This document shows, one piece after another, positions 1 to 6,980 of a DNA stretch of 64,000 bases; the stretch's first letter is position 1, and every line of letters starts with the position of its first letter. The stretch comes from Herbihabitans rhizosphaerae (GTDB taxonomy: Bacteria; Actinomycetota; Actinomycetes; Mycobacteriales; Pseudonocardiaceae): positions 989,126 to 1,053,125 of the forward strand of contig NZ_SGWQ01000001.1 of assembly GCF_004216555.1 (NCBI RefSeq), in the 5' to 3' direction. The position numbers were made by a program, and so were the translations under genes. The notes beneath the pieces were generated by a model. The model ran no database searches, was not told where the DNA came from, and saw nothing but the letters and a program-made list of their open reading frames with translations.

Positions 1-1
1 C

Positions 2-133
2 AAGCAGTGCACCGGAATCGTGAAGCTCGCCAACGGCGCGGCCGGCGTGTCGTTGACCAACAGCCTGGTGCAGATCGACCCGTGCGTGATCACCACGAAC
101 ATTCTCAACACGATCGCCGCGCAGACGCCCTGA
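2..133 (+). CDS. C-terminal end of a probable secreted protein (5' end outside window)
   Basis: The reading frame is open from the first bases of the window and ends in TGA at 131-133, giving about 43 residues of a C-terminus. The tail is Ser/Thr/Asn/Ala-rich with two cysteines about 30 residues apart, which is compatible with a small exported actinobacterial protein with one disulfide. No domain can be recognised from this fragment. It converges with the next gene, and the two overlap by 29 bp at their 3' ends, a compact arrangement seen several times in this window. That the frame is coding is inferred from its GC-rich third positions and the clean stop; it could still be non-coding. Confidence 0.55.
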   Translation, partial: KQCTGIVKLANGAAGVSLTNSLVQIDPCVITTNILNTIAAQTP

Positions 134-530
134 TCTCAGCCGCCGTCAGCCCCTCGAGATCGATCTCCAGGCCGACCGCGCGGCCGTTTCGCCAGCTCAT
201 CAGGAAGGTCATCAGTCTGAAGAGGCGGAACCTGGAGCGGTATTTCCGCCGCATCGCCCGCCGAGCCGCGGACAGTTCCGGGCCGGTCAGGATTCGCGCC
301 GTGCCGGAGTGCCACTCGCCGCTCGGATCGCCGTCGAAGTCGGATCGGGCGACCTCGACGCGGCTGTTCCGCTGAATTCGGCGCACCTTCCAGGACCGGC
401 CCGGCGTGTACGCGAACCACCGCCCGCCGTCGTGAGCCAGCCAGATCGGCGTCGACACGACCGTCCCGTCCCGCCGGAACGTGCGCAGGGCGAAGAACCG
501 GTCGCCGTTCGGGTCGTCCCGTTTGCTCAT
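105..530 (-). CDS. PPOX-class (F420/FMN-dependent) oxidoreductase
   Basis: A 141-residue protein of the pyridoxamine-phosphate-oxidase-like split-barrel family. The early 'RTFRRDGTVVSTPIWLAHDG' block, the 'RWFAYTPGRSWKVRRIQRN' strand pair and the 'RVEVARSDFDGDP' stretch are typical of small actinobacterial F420- or FMN-binding reductases. Family members reduce or bind small organic substrates in the cytoplasm; the substrate cannot be read here. The ATG at 528-530 overlaps the DoxX stop as ATGA, so the two genes are translationally coupled and share the promoter next to the TetR operator. The basic C-terminal tail has no recognised motif. Confidence 0.8.
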   Translation of the reverse strand: MSKRDDPNGDRFFALRTFRRDGTVVSTPIWLAHDGGRWFAYTPGRSWKVRRIQRNSRVEVARSDFDGDPSGEWHSGTARILTGPELSAARRAMRRKYRSRFRLFRLMTFLMSWRNGRAVGLEIDLEGLTAAEIRASARRSC

Positions 531-880
531 GTCGCGACCACGACGAGCACGGCCGTCGCCGCGGCCACCAGGCCGACCCACACCGCCGGCACGATCTCCT
601 TCACCTCGTCGCCCGCGCGGCGATGCGACACCACGGCCCCGACGAGCAGCGCCACGAGCCCGATCGCCGCGGCGACCCCGAGCGGCGGCCAGAACACGCC
701 GATGACCAGCCCGACGGCGGCGGCCACCTCCAGCGCCCCGACGATCGTGCGCATCCGCGCGTCGTAGCCGAGGTGCTCGAACCTCGTGGCCATCGCCGGC
801 ACACCGGCGATCTTGGCCGCGCCGAGCGCCAGGAACAGGACGGCGAGCGCGATCGACATGACCACGGACGTCACCAGCAT
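527..880 (-). CDS. DoxX-like integral membrane protein
   Basis: A 117-residue protein with four predicted membrane helices (about residues 5-22, 47-64, 68-85 and 98-116). The loop 'FEHLGYDARMRTIVGALEV' after helix 1 is typical of the DoxX/DoxX-like family. Family members sit in the cytoplasmic membrane and are often linked to redox or stress functions; the exact activity is unknown. A strong GGAGG lies 6 bases upstream of the ATG at 878-880. It is the first gene of a two-gene operon with the PPOX oxidoreductase and is transcribed divergently from a TetR gene, which probably represses both directions from the shared palindrome at 891-918. Confidence 0.82.
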   Translation of the reverse strand: MLVTSVVMSIALAVLFLALGAAKIAGVPAMATRFEHLGYDARMRTIVGALEVAAAVGLVIGVFWPPLGVAAAIGLVALLVGAVVSHRRAGDEVKEIVPAVWVGLVAAATAVLVVVAT

Positions 881-890
881 GAGCCACCTC

Positions 891-918
891 CTATACGTCG
901 TACATGTACGTTGTATAG
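891..918. promoter_or_regulatory. 28-bp palindromic operator between doxX-like gene and tetR
   Basis: The outer arms CTATAC and GTATAG and the centre CGTACATGTACG form a 28-bp palindrome with only two mismatched pairs. It lies in the 45-bp gap between divergent genes. A TATAGT hexamer (914-919) ends six bases before the GTG of the TetR gene, so the operator overlaps that -10 box and the TetR transcript is probably leaderless. On the other strand the palindrome abuts the ribosome binding site of the DoxX gene. Position and symmetry fit an autorepressing TetR site. Confidence 0.75.
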
Positions 919-925
919 TACACAC

Positions 926-1576
926 GTGACCAGAGCAGAGCGCCTCACCCGCGCCACGGTGATCGGCAAGGCACTGTCCCGCGCGGACACCGAAGGGCTC
1001 GATGCGGTCACGATTCGCGCGCTCGCCACCGAACTCGACGTCACGCCGATGGCGCTCTACTGGCATTTCCGAAACAAAGAGGAACTGCTGGACGGAATGG
1101 TCGACGCGATCTACGCGGAATTCGACCTGGCCATCGATAAAACGGAACCCTGGCCCGAACAGTTGCGCACCGTGCTGACCTCGGTCGTCACCGTTCTGCG
1201 CCGCCACCCGAGCGCGCCCAGGCTGCTGAACAGCCGACAGGTGAACACCGACAGCACACTGGCCACGGTCGAAATCGCGCTCGATGTGCTCGCCCGCGCC
1301 GGATTCTCCACACACCGGGCGACCGAGATCGCGCGCCATCTGTTGAGCACCACGATCGCGCTGGTCAGCGATTCACTGTTCGTCGAGGAAACCGACGTCG
1401 ACCGGCAACGAGTGGTCGAAGCGGAATTGCGCGCGCTGCCCGCGGACAGGTATCCGAGAATCGTCGCGGCGGCCGGGCCCTTGAGCACCTGCGCCAACCG
1501 CGACGATTACTTCACCAACGGAATCGAGCTTCTGATCGGCGGCGTGCGCCACCTCGCCGAGCGTCAGAGCTTGTAG
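926..1576 (+). CDS. TetR/AcrR-family transcriptional regulator
   Basis: A 216-residue regulator. The N-terminal helix-turn-helix is clear: 'AVTIRALATELDVTPMALYWHF' corresponds to the conserved TetR recognition segment ending in YxHF. The C-terminal ligand domain resembles the TetR_C class found in tetracycline-type repressors. The GTG at 926 is chosen because a TATAGT -10 box lies six bases upstream and no Shine-Dalgarno sequence is present, which indicates a leaderless mRNA. It probably represses itself and the divergent doxX-PPOX operon through the adjacent palindrome. Its 3' end overlaps the convergent glfT2 gene by 13 bp. Confidence 0.85.
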   Translation: MTRAERLTRATVIGKALSRADTEGLDAVTIRALATELDVTPMALYWHFRNKEELLDGMVDAIYAEFDLAIDKTEPWPEQLRTVLTSVVTVLRRHPSAPRLLNSRQVNTDSTLATVEIALDVLARAGFSTHRATEIARHLLSTTIALVSDSLFVEETDVDRQRVVEAELRALPADRYPRIVAAAGPLSTCANRDDYFTNGIELLIGGVRHLAERQSL

Positions 1577-3483
1577 AGACGCGCCCAGTTCTCCCGGCTG
1601 GTCAGCTCCGGCATCGCCTGCTTGTACGCCGCCTGCGCCGTGCCACCCTCGTTGATCAGACGGCGCAGCACGGCGCCACCCTCACGGGCGAGGCGGAACA
1701 TCGCCTTGCGGTCGTAGTGCCGAACCCGCACGGCCTCCTGGTTGGCGTCGGTCACGACCGCCGTCTTGAACAGCGACGCGTGCCACCAGGTGGCGTCCTC
1801 GGCCGGGATCGTGCCGATGTCGTAGGCGTGCTTGCCGAGCAGTTGGTACATCAGCCGCTTGACCAGCACCGCCCGCGTGAGCAGCGGCTTGGGCGCGGCG
1901 GGCACCATCGGCTGCTCACCCTGCTTGAGGCCGGGCACCGCGGACGCCGGGTGGCGCTGCGTCTCCGGGTACTTCGCGCGCAGCTCGCGGATCATCGGCA
2001 CCGCCGACGCGCCGCCGTCGTGCAGGATCTCCGGCCCGACCAGGAAGTCCTCGACCGCCTTGATCAGCGTGGCGGCGAGCCCGTACTGCATCGACAGCAG
2101 GTACCTGGTCAGCTGCGCGGCGAGCACGCGGGCGACGTGCTTGGTCTCGAACCGCGAGTGCAGCGCCGCGGTGATCATCGAGTTGCGCAGGTTGAAGTAC
2201 CGGTGCCAGTCGTCCCAGTCCTTCCAGTGGAAGTCGGCGTGCCACACGCCGGCGCCGGGCAGCGTCACCGTGGCGAACCCGTGCTCCTTGGCGCGGTAGC
2301 CGTACTCGATGTCGTCCCACTGGAAGAACATCGGCAGCGGGTAGCCGCACTCGCGCACGATCTCCGACGGGATCAGGCAGGACCACCAGCCGTTGTAGCC
2401 GGCGTCGACGCGGATCTCCTGGCGGTTCGGCTTGCCGGTCTCCTCGTCGACCCCGGTGAGGTCGGCGTTGCTGAGCGCGTTCTTGGGCAGCTGCGCCGGC
2501 GCGAGGTTCTCCAGCTCGGCGTACTCGGCCTGCACGTGCAGGTAGGTCGGGTGCAGCAGGTACAGCATCTGCCCGCCGACGATCACCGGCTCGGAGGTGC
2601 GGTTGGCGAACGCGGTCAGCCGGATCGCGATGTCCGGCTCGAGCAGCACGTCGTCGTCCATGAACAGCACGTTGGCGTGCTCGGCCTGCCGCCCGGTCTC
2701 GAACAGGCCGCGGGTGAAGCCGGCCGCGCCGCCGAGGTTCGGCTGCTGGATGTAGCGCAGCTTGTCCCCGAGCGCCTTGGACACCTCGGCGAACTTGGGC
2801 CGCGAGTCGACGGTGTCGGTGCCCTGGTCGGCGACGTAGATCGCGTCCAGACCGGACAGCGCCACCGGGTCGGCGGCCAGCGCCTCGAGCGTGTTGAGGC
2901 AGTCGTCGGCGCGGTTGCAGGTGCAGATGACCACCGCGGTCGGCCGGATCTTCTCCGGCGGCTCGACCGTCCAGCGCACCTGCTCGACGGTGATCCGCTG
3001 GCCGAGATCCGTCTCGACCTCCAGGAACAGCGCGCCGCCGTCCAGGAAACGGTCGATCTTGGCGGTCAGCGACAGCCGCTCGTCCTTCACGCCGATGAGC
3101 GTCTTCACCACGATCGCGCGGGTGTACCCGTCGATGTCGGACGCGAAGATCGTCAGCTTCCCGGAGCCGGTGGCGGTCAGCTCGACGGCCACCTCCTTGG
3201 CCACCGTCCAGCGCTGCCAGTAGCTGGCCGGAAAACGACCGAAGTAGGTGTTCATGGAGACCGTCGCGGACGGCTCCATGCTCATCGAGTCCCGCTCCAG
3301 GTGTGCGACACCCCGGGTGACCTCGGCGTACAGCTTGTTGCCGACGATCTCCGACGGGCCGTCGAACAGACCGCGCTGGGCGAGCAGCCGGCCGGTCGGC
3401 ACGTGGTCCTCCAGCGATACCTCGGGGGCGGCCTCGCCGATGTGCGCGATCCGCGCGGGGGCCGTCTGAACAGACTTATTCAC
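1564..3483 (-). CDS. glfT2: Galactofuranosyltransferase GlfT2
   Basis: A 639-residue bifunctional galactofuranosyltransferase that extends the galactan of arabinogalactan with alternating beta-1,5 and beta-1,6 Galf units on the decaprenyl-linked acceptor, at the inner face of the membrane. Length matches the M. tuberculosis enzyme (Rv3808c, 637 aa). An N-terminal beta-sandwich (about 1-170) precedes a GT2 domain with 'FMDDDV' (D276-D278, metal/UDP binding), 'WDDIEY' at 389-394 (catalytic base region) and H415/H419 in 'WHADFHW'. The start is GTG at 3483. Unlike in Mycobacterium it is not next to glf: here glf lies about 18 kb away with ubiA and the PAP2 gene. Recognition is very firm. Confidence 0.96.
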   Translation of the reverse strand: MNKSVQTAPARIAHIGEAAPEVSLEDHVPTGRLLAQRGLFDGPSEIVGNKLYAEVTRGVAHLERDSMSMEPSATVSMNTYFGRFPASYWQRWTVAKEVAVELTATGSGKLTIFASDIDGYTRAIVVKTLIGVKDERLSLTAKIDRFLDGGALFLEVETDLGQRITVEQVRWTVEPPEKIRPTAVVICTCNRADDCLNTLEALAADPVALSGLDAIYVADQGTDTVDSRPKFAEVSKALGDKLRYIQQPNLGGAAGFTRGLFETGRQAEHANVLFMDDDVLLEPDIAIRLTAFANRTSEPVIVGGQMLYLLHPTYLHVQAEYAELENLAPAQLPKNALSNADLTGVDEETGKPNRQEIRVDAGYNGWWSCLIPSEIVRECGYPLPMFFQWDDIEYGYRAKEHGFATVTLPGAGVWHADFHWKDWDDWHRYFNLRNSMITAALHSRFETKHVARVLAAQLTRYLLSMQYGLAATLIKAVEDFLVGPEILHDGGASAVPMIRELRAKYPETQRHPASAVPGLKQGEQPMVPAAPKPLLTRAVLVKRLMYQLLGKHAYDIGTIPAEDATWWHASLFKTAVVTDANQEAVRVRHYDRKAMFRLAREGGAVLRRLINEGGTAQAAYKQAMPELTSRENWARLYKL

Positions 3484-3602
3484 TGTTGGGCGTCCCTGCC
3501 TTGGTACGTGTGGCGCTCACTGTCTGCGCGCGACGTGGACGGTAAGTCACGGTACCTCGTCAACGCACGACCGCCACGCCGCGTTGCCTCGGGTGTGTCC
3601 GC

Positions 3603-4040
3603 TCACTGCTTGTAGACGACCGTGCGGAGCACGACGAAGTTGACCACGGTGGCCGAGCCCTGCGAGATCGCCCACGCCAGGTTGGTCCACCAGGTGCCCT
3701 CGGGCAGCGCGGCGAGCATCCACTTGTTCATTCCTACCGCCGCGACGTAGGTCAGCACGTAGAGGATCGCGAATCCCCATGCTTTCGAGTGACCGTCGGC
3801 GTTGAAGGTGAACTTGCGGTTGAGGAAGTACGCGGTGACCGTGCCGATGATGAAGCTGATCGTGCGGGCGATGTCGGTCTCGATACCGGCGTCCAGCCCG
3901 AGGGCGAGGCACAGCCGGTAGACACCGAAGTCGATGATCGCGCAGAAGCCGCCGACGAGGACGAACCGGATCGCCTGGGCGAGAAAGCCCTGGCGTTCGG
4001 TCTGCTGTTGTACTTCGGTTTCGGGGGCCACCGCTGTCAC
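3603..4040 (-). CDS. GtrA-family membrane protein (Rv3789-like)
   Basis: A 145-residue protein with four predicted transmembrane helices and the GtrA-family segments 'RFVLVGGFCAIIDFGVYRL' near the N-terminus and 'FIIGTVTAYFLNRKFTF' in the middle. GtrA proteins move or anchor polyprenyl-phosphate sugars. In M. tuberculosis the homologue Rv3789 is immediately upstream of dprE1 and has been linked to decaprenyl-phosphoryl-arabinose or to AftA. Here it sits between glfT2 and dprE1 on the minus strand, with a toxin-antitoxin module in between. The start is GTG at 4038-4040. The arabinan role is inferred from family and context. Confidence 0.85.
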   Translation of the reverse strand: MTAVAPETEVQQQTERQGFLAQAIRFVLVGGFCAIIDFGVYRLCLALGLDAGIETDIARTISFIIGTVTAYFLNRKFTFNADGHSKAWGFAILYVLTYVAAVGMNKWMLAALPEGTWWTNLAWAISQGSATVVNFVVLRTVVYKQ

Positions 4041-4106
4041 CGCAACCTCGATCCGGTCGGCACTTGCTTCGCGGGCCGGGCCAGTGTACGAGGTGCACGC
4101 GGACGC

Positions 4107-4541
4107 CTAACGGGCACGCCGTGTACTGATCCTGGCGGTTGGAGTCGCGGCGGACAGACGGAGGATGTCGTCCGAGTCCGAGGTGATCACAAGTCCCCCG
4201 CCGTGTCGCACCGCGACGGCGACGACATGCGCGTCAACGATGTCCCGGCTGTCCGCCTTCGCACCGTGCAACACCGCACCCACTCCCTTGGCGAGATCGA
4301 GGTCGGTGTCGACCACCTGCACCGCTTGACGCGGCCGGCCGCGCACCTGCCGCCCGGCGATCGCCGTTTCGACACGACGAGTGCGGGCGGTGCCACGGGC
4401 GACCTCCGCACATACGACCGCCGGCACCAGTACGTCTCGTCCATCCGCCCATGCATGGGTCAGGATCGCGCGGGCAGCCACGGACGGAACGTCGTCGGAC
4501 AACGCGGAGAGCCCGTCGGAGTCGAGAATGATCGGCAGCAT
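4107..4541 (-). CDS. PIN-domain toxin (VapC-like)
   Basis: A 144-residue PIN-domain ribonuclease. Acidic residues fall where the family expects them: D7 ('ILDSDGL'), E46 ('VCAEVARG'), D103 ('IVDAHVVA') and D122/D124 ('TSDSDD'). VapC toxins cleave structured RNA such as tRNA or rRNA when the antitoxin is lost. The ATG at 4539-4541 overlaps the antitoxin stop in a TGATG arrangement; a TTG codon directly upstream is a less likely start. The module sits between gtrA and dprE1, an essential cell-wall segment. RNA target unknown. Confidence 0.85.
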   Translation of the reverse strand: MLPIILDSDGLSALSDDVPSVAARAILTHAWADGRDVLVPAVVCAEVARGTARTRRVETAIAGRQVRGRPRQAVQVVDTDLDLAKGVGAVLHGAKADSRDIVDAHVVAVAVRHGGGLVITSDSDDILRLSAATPTARISTRRAR

Positions 4542-4801
4542 CAAGCCGCGCCTCGATCACTCGCGACACCGTCGAGTTCGTCGAGCGTGGCGCGTGCGGA
4601 CGCGAGTTCCTCCTCAGGCACTGGCCCGAACTTGGCATCCCACTCATCCAGCATCTGGCGCATCGCATCGAGCCGAGCCAGGTGATCGAGATGGTCAGCG
4701 AGCGCCTTGTTGACGACGGCGGACAGATGGGTCTCGCCGAGTTCGCGGGCCTGATCGACCAACTCCTCATCGACCGTCACAGTGATCTTACGCTTGGCCA
4801 T
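4541..4801 (-). CDS. Ribbon-helix-helix antitoxin (VapB-like)
   Basis: An 86-residue protein. The N-terminus 'KITVTVDEELVDQARELG' is a typical ribbon-helix-helix DNA-binding unit, followed by an acidic helical tail ('EEELASARATLDELD') that would wrap the toxin. It should bind the VapC-like toxin and repress the operon. The ATG is at 4799-4801. A TACGAT hexamer (minus strand, plus coordinates 4808-4813) lies six bases before it with no Shine-Dalgarno sequence, so translation is probably leaderless. It precedes the toxin with a TGATG overlap, the usual order for this module type. Confidence 0.85.
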   Translation of the reverse strand: MAKRKITVTVDEELVDQARELGETHLSAVVNKALADHLDHLARLDAMRQMLDEWDAKFGPVPEEELASARATLDELDGVASDRGAA

Positions 4802-4859
4802 ACAAGCATCGTATCAGCCCTGAGAGGAGCACCAGAATCACGTCGCTACCCTGGGCCCG
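4802..4859. promoter_or_regulatory. Divergent promoter region between vapB-like antitoxin and dprE1
   Basis: This 58-bp gap must hold promoters for both directions. On the minus strand TACGAT (4808-4813) is six bases from the antitoxin ATG. On the plus strand TACCCT (4847-4852) is seven bases from the GTG of dprE1. Neither start has a Shine-Dalgarno sequence, so both transcripts look leaderless. No clear -35 boxes were found. Confidence 0.5.
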
Positions 4860-6230
4860 GTGGAGCCAGACTATGAGTTGAAGAAGCTGACGGGCTGGGC
4901 GCGCACCTCGCCCACCGTGGCGAAGGTGGTGCATGCGGCCGACGTCGACAGCGTCGCCGCGGCGGTGGCGGCGGCCGGCGAGCGAGGCGTGATCGCTCGC
5001 GGACTCGGACGCTCCTACGGCGACCCGGCGCAGAACGCCGGCGGGCTCGTCATCGACATGACCGGCCTCGACAAGATCCACTCGATCGACCCGGACGGCG
5101 CGATCGTGGACGTCGACGCCGGTGTCAGCCTCGACCAGCTGATGAAGGCCGCGCTGCCGCACGGGCTGTGGGTGCCCGTGCTGCCCGGCACCCGGCAGGT
5201 GACTGTCGGCGGCGCCATCGCCAACGACATCCACGGCAAGAACCACCACAGCGCCGGCACGTTCGGCAGCCACGTGTTGTCGATGGAGCTGCTCACGGCG
5301 GACGGCCAGGTGCGCACGCTCACCCCGGACGGACCGGAGCAGGACCTGTTCTGGGCCACGGTCGCCGGCATCGGGCTGACCGGCATCATCCTGCGCGCCT
5401 CGGTGAAGATGAAGAAGACCGAGTCGGCCTACTTCACAGTGGACGCCGACCGCACGTCCAACCTGGACGAGACGATCGAGCTGTTCGTCAACGGCTCCGA
5501 CGACAACTACGACTACTCGATGGCCGTCCCGGACACGATCTCCACCGGTCCGAAGATGGGGCGCGCCACCTTCTCCCGCGGCTCGCTGGCCAAGCTCGAC
5601 GAGCTGCCGCCGAAGCTGCGCGCGAACCCGCTCAAGTTCGACGCCCCGCACCTGGTGACGCTGCCGGACATCTTCCCGAACGGCCTGGCCAACAAGCTGA
5701 CGTTCGGCCTGATGAGCGAGGTCTGGCAGAAGCTGGTGCCGAAGAACGGGCACCGCGGCAAGATCATGAACCTGACGCAGTTCTACCACCCGCTGGACAT
5801 GATCTGGGAGTGGAACCGCGCCTACGGGTCCAAGGGCTTCCTGCAGTACCAGTTCTCGCTGCCGTTCGAGCGCGAGGAGGAGCTCAAGGCGATCCTGCGC
5901 AAGGTGTCGACGTCCGGGCACTACTCGTTCCTGAACGTGCTCAAGCGGATGGGCGAGTCGAACCGCGCGCCGCTGTCCTACCCGCACCCGGGCTTCATGA
6001 TGTGCCTGGACTTCCCGATCAAGCAGGGTCTGGACGCGTTCTGCGCCGACCTGGACGACGAGGTGCTGTCCTACGGCGGGCGGCTCTATACCGCCAAGGA
6101 CTCGCGCACCTCGCCGGAGGCGTTCCGCACGATGTACCCGCGGCTGGACGAGTGGCGCAAGATCCGCGATTCCGTTGACCCGCAAGGGATTTTCGCCTCC
6201 GATATGGCCAGGAGGCTCGAGCTGCTGTGA
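4860..6230 (+). CDS. dprE1: Decaprenylphosphoryl-beta-D-ribose 2'-oxidase DprE1
   Basis: A 456-residue FAD enzyme that oxidises decaprenyl-phosphoryl-ribose to the 2'-keto intermediate, the first half of the epimerisation to decaprenyl-phosphoryl-arabinose. '[16 protein letters not shown]' and '[19 protein letters not shown]' belong to the FAD-binding domain. C382 in 'MMCLDFPIK' matches the cysteine (C387 in M. tuberculosis) that benzothiazinones attack, and K413 in 'YTAKDSR' matches the active-site lysine. The GTG at 4860 has a TACCCT box seven bases upstream and no Shine-Dalgarno, suggesting a leaderless mRNA. It overlaps dprE2 by GTGA and leads the operon dprE1-dprE2-aftA. Confidence 0.97.
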   Translation: MEPDYELKKLTGWARTSPTVAKVVHAADVDSVAAAVAAAGERGVIARGLGRSYGDPAQNAGGLVIDMTGLDKIHSIDPDGAIVDVDAGVSLDQLMKAALPHGLWVPVLPGTRQVTVGGAIANDIHGKNHHSAGTFGSHVLSMELLTADGQVRTLTPDGPEQDLFWATVAGIGLTGIILRASVKMKKTESAYFTVDADRTSNLDETIELFVNGSDDNYDYSMAVPDTISTGPKMGRATFSRGSLAKLDELPPKLRANPLKFDAPHLVTLPDIFPNGLANKLTFGLMSEVWQKLVPKNGHRGKIMNLTQFYHPLDMIWEWNRAYGSKGFLQYQFSLPFEREEELKAILRKVSTSGHYSFLNVLKRMGESNRAPLSYPHPGFMMCLDFPIKQGLDAFCADLDDEVLSYGGRLYTAKDSRTSPEAFRTMYPRLDEWRKIRDSVDPQGIFASDMARRLELL

Positions 6231-6979
6231 TCGACGCGACGGGTAATCCGCGGACCGTGCTGCTACTTGGCGGCACGTCGGACATCGCGCTGGCGATCGC
6301 GCAGATGTACGCGCCGGCCAAGCCGCACGTGGTGCTGGCGGCTCGTCCGACCAGCCGGCGCGAGGCCGCGGCGACCCAGCTGCGCGACCTCGGGTGCGAG
6401 ACCACCGAGGTCGACTTCGACGCGAAGGACACCGACTCGCACGCGATGACGCTCGACGCGGCGTTCGCGGTCGGCGACATCGACGTGACCGTGGTGGCCT
6501 TCGGCGTGCAGGGTGACGACGAGCAGGCGTGGCAGAGCCACGCGCACGCCGTGGAGATGGCGCAGGTCAACTTCACCGGCGCGGTGTCGGTCGGTGTGCT
6601 GCTCGGCGAGCGGCTGCGCAAGCAAGGCCACGGCAAGGTGATCGCGCTGTCCTCGGTGGCCGGCGAGCGGGTGCGGCGGTCGACCTTCATGTACGGCGCC
6701 ACGAAGGCCGGCTTCGACGGGTTCTACCTGAACCTCGGCGAGGCACTGGCGCCCGAGGGCGTCAAGGTCACCGTGGTGCGACCGGGCCAGGTGCGCACGA
6801 AGATGTCCGAGGGCCGGGGCAAGGCGCCGCTAGAGCAGACCGCCGAGCAGGTCGCCGCGATCGCGGTGAAGGCGGCGCGCAAGGGCAAGCCGCTGGTCTG
6901 GGCGCCGCGCGCGTTCCGCCCAGTGATGTCGGTCCTGCGGCACGTGCCGCGCCCCCTGTTCAAGAAGCTGCCGATCTGA
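6227..6979 (+). CDS. dprE2: Decaprenylphosphoryl-2-keto-ribose reductase DprE2
   Basis: A 250-residue short-chain dehydrogenase that reduces the DprE1 product with NADH to give decaprenyl-phosphoryl-arabinose, the only arabinose donor of the wall. The nucleotide-binding motif is 'GGTSDIA' (15-21), the variant seen in DprE2 proteins. N115, S142/S143, Y156 and K160 ('YGATK') form the catalytic set. The GTG start overlaps the dprE1 stop as GTGA, consistent with the two proteins acting as a pair. The stop is followed after one base by the aftA start. Order and length match Rv3791. Confidence 0.96.
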   Translation: MIDATGNPRTVLLLGGTSDIALAIAQMYAPAKPHVVLAARPTSRREAAATQLRDLGCETTEVDFDAKDTDSHAMTLDAAFAVGDIDVTVVAFGVQGDDEQAWQSHAHAVEMAQVNFTGAVSVGVLLGERLRKQGHGKVIALSSVAGERVRRSTFMYGATKAGFDGFYLNLGEALAPEGVKVTVVRPGQVRTKMSEGRGKAPLEQTAEQVAAIAVKAARKGKPLVWAPRAFRPVMSVLRHVPRPLFKKLPI

Positions 6980-6980
6980 C

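Noticed and set aside
4788-6185. Long antisense open frame (465 codons) opposite dprE1
   Set aside because: It mirrors dprE1 codon structure, has low-complexity His/Arg/Val composition and no family motif; dprE1 on the other strand is unambiguous.
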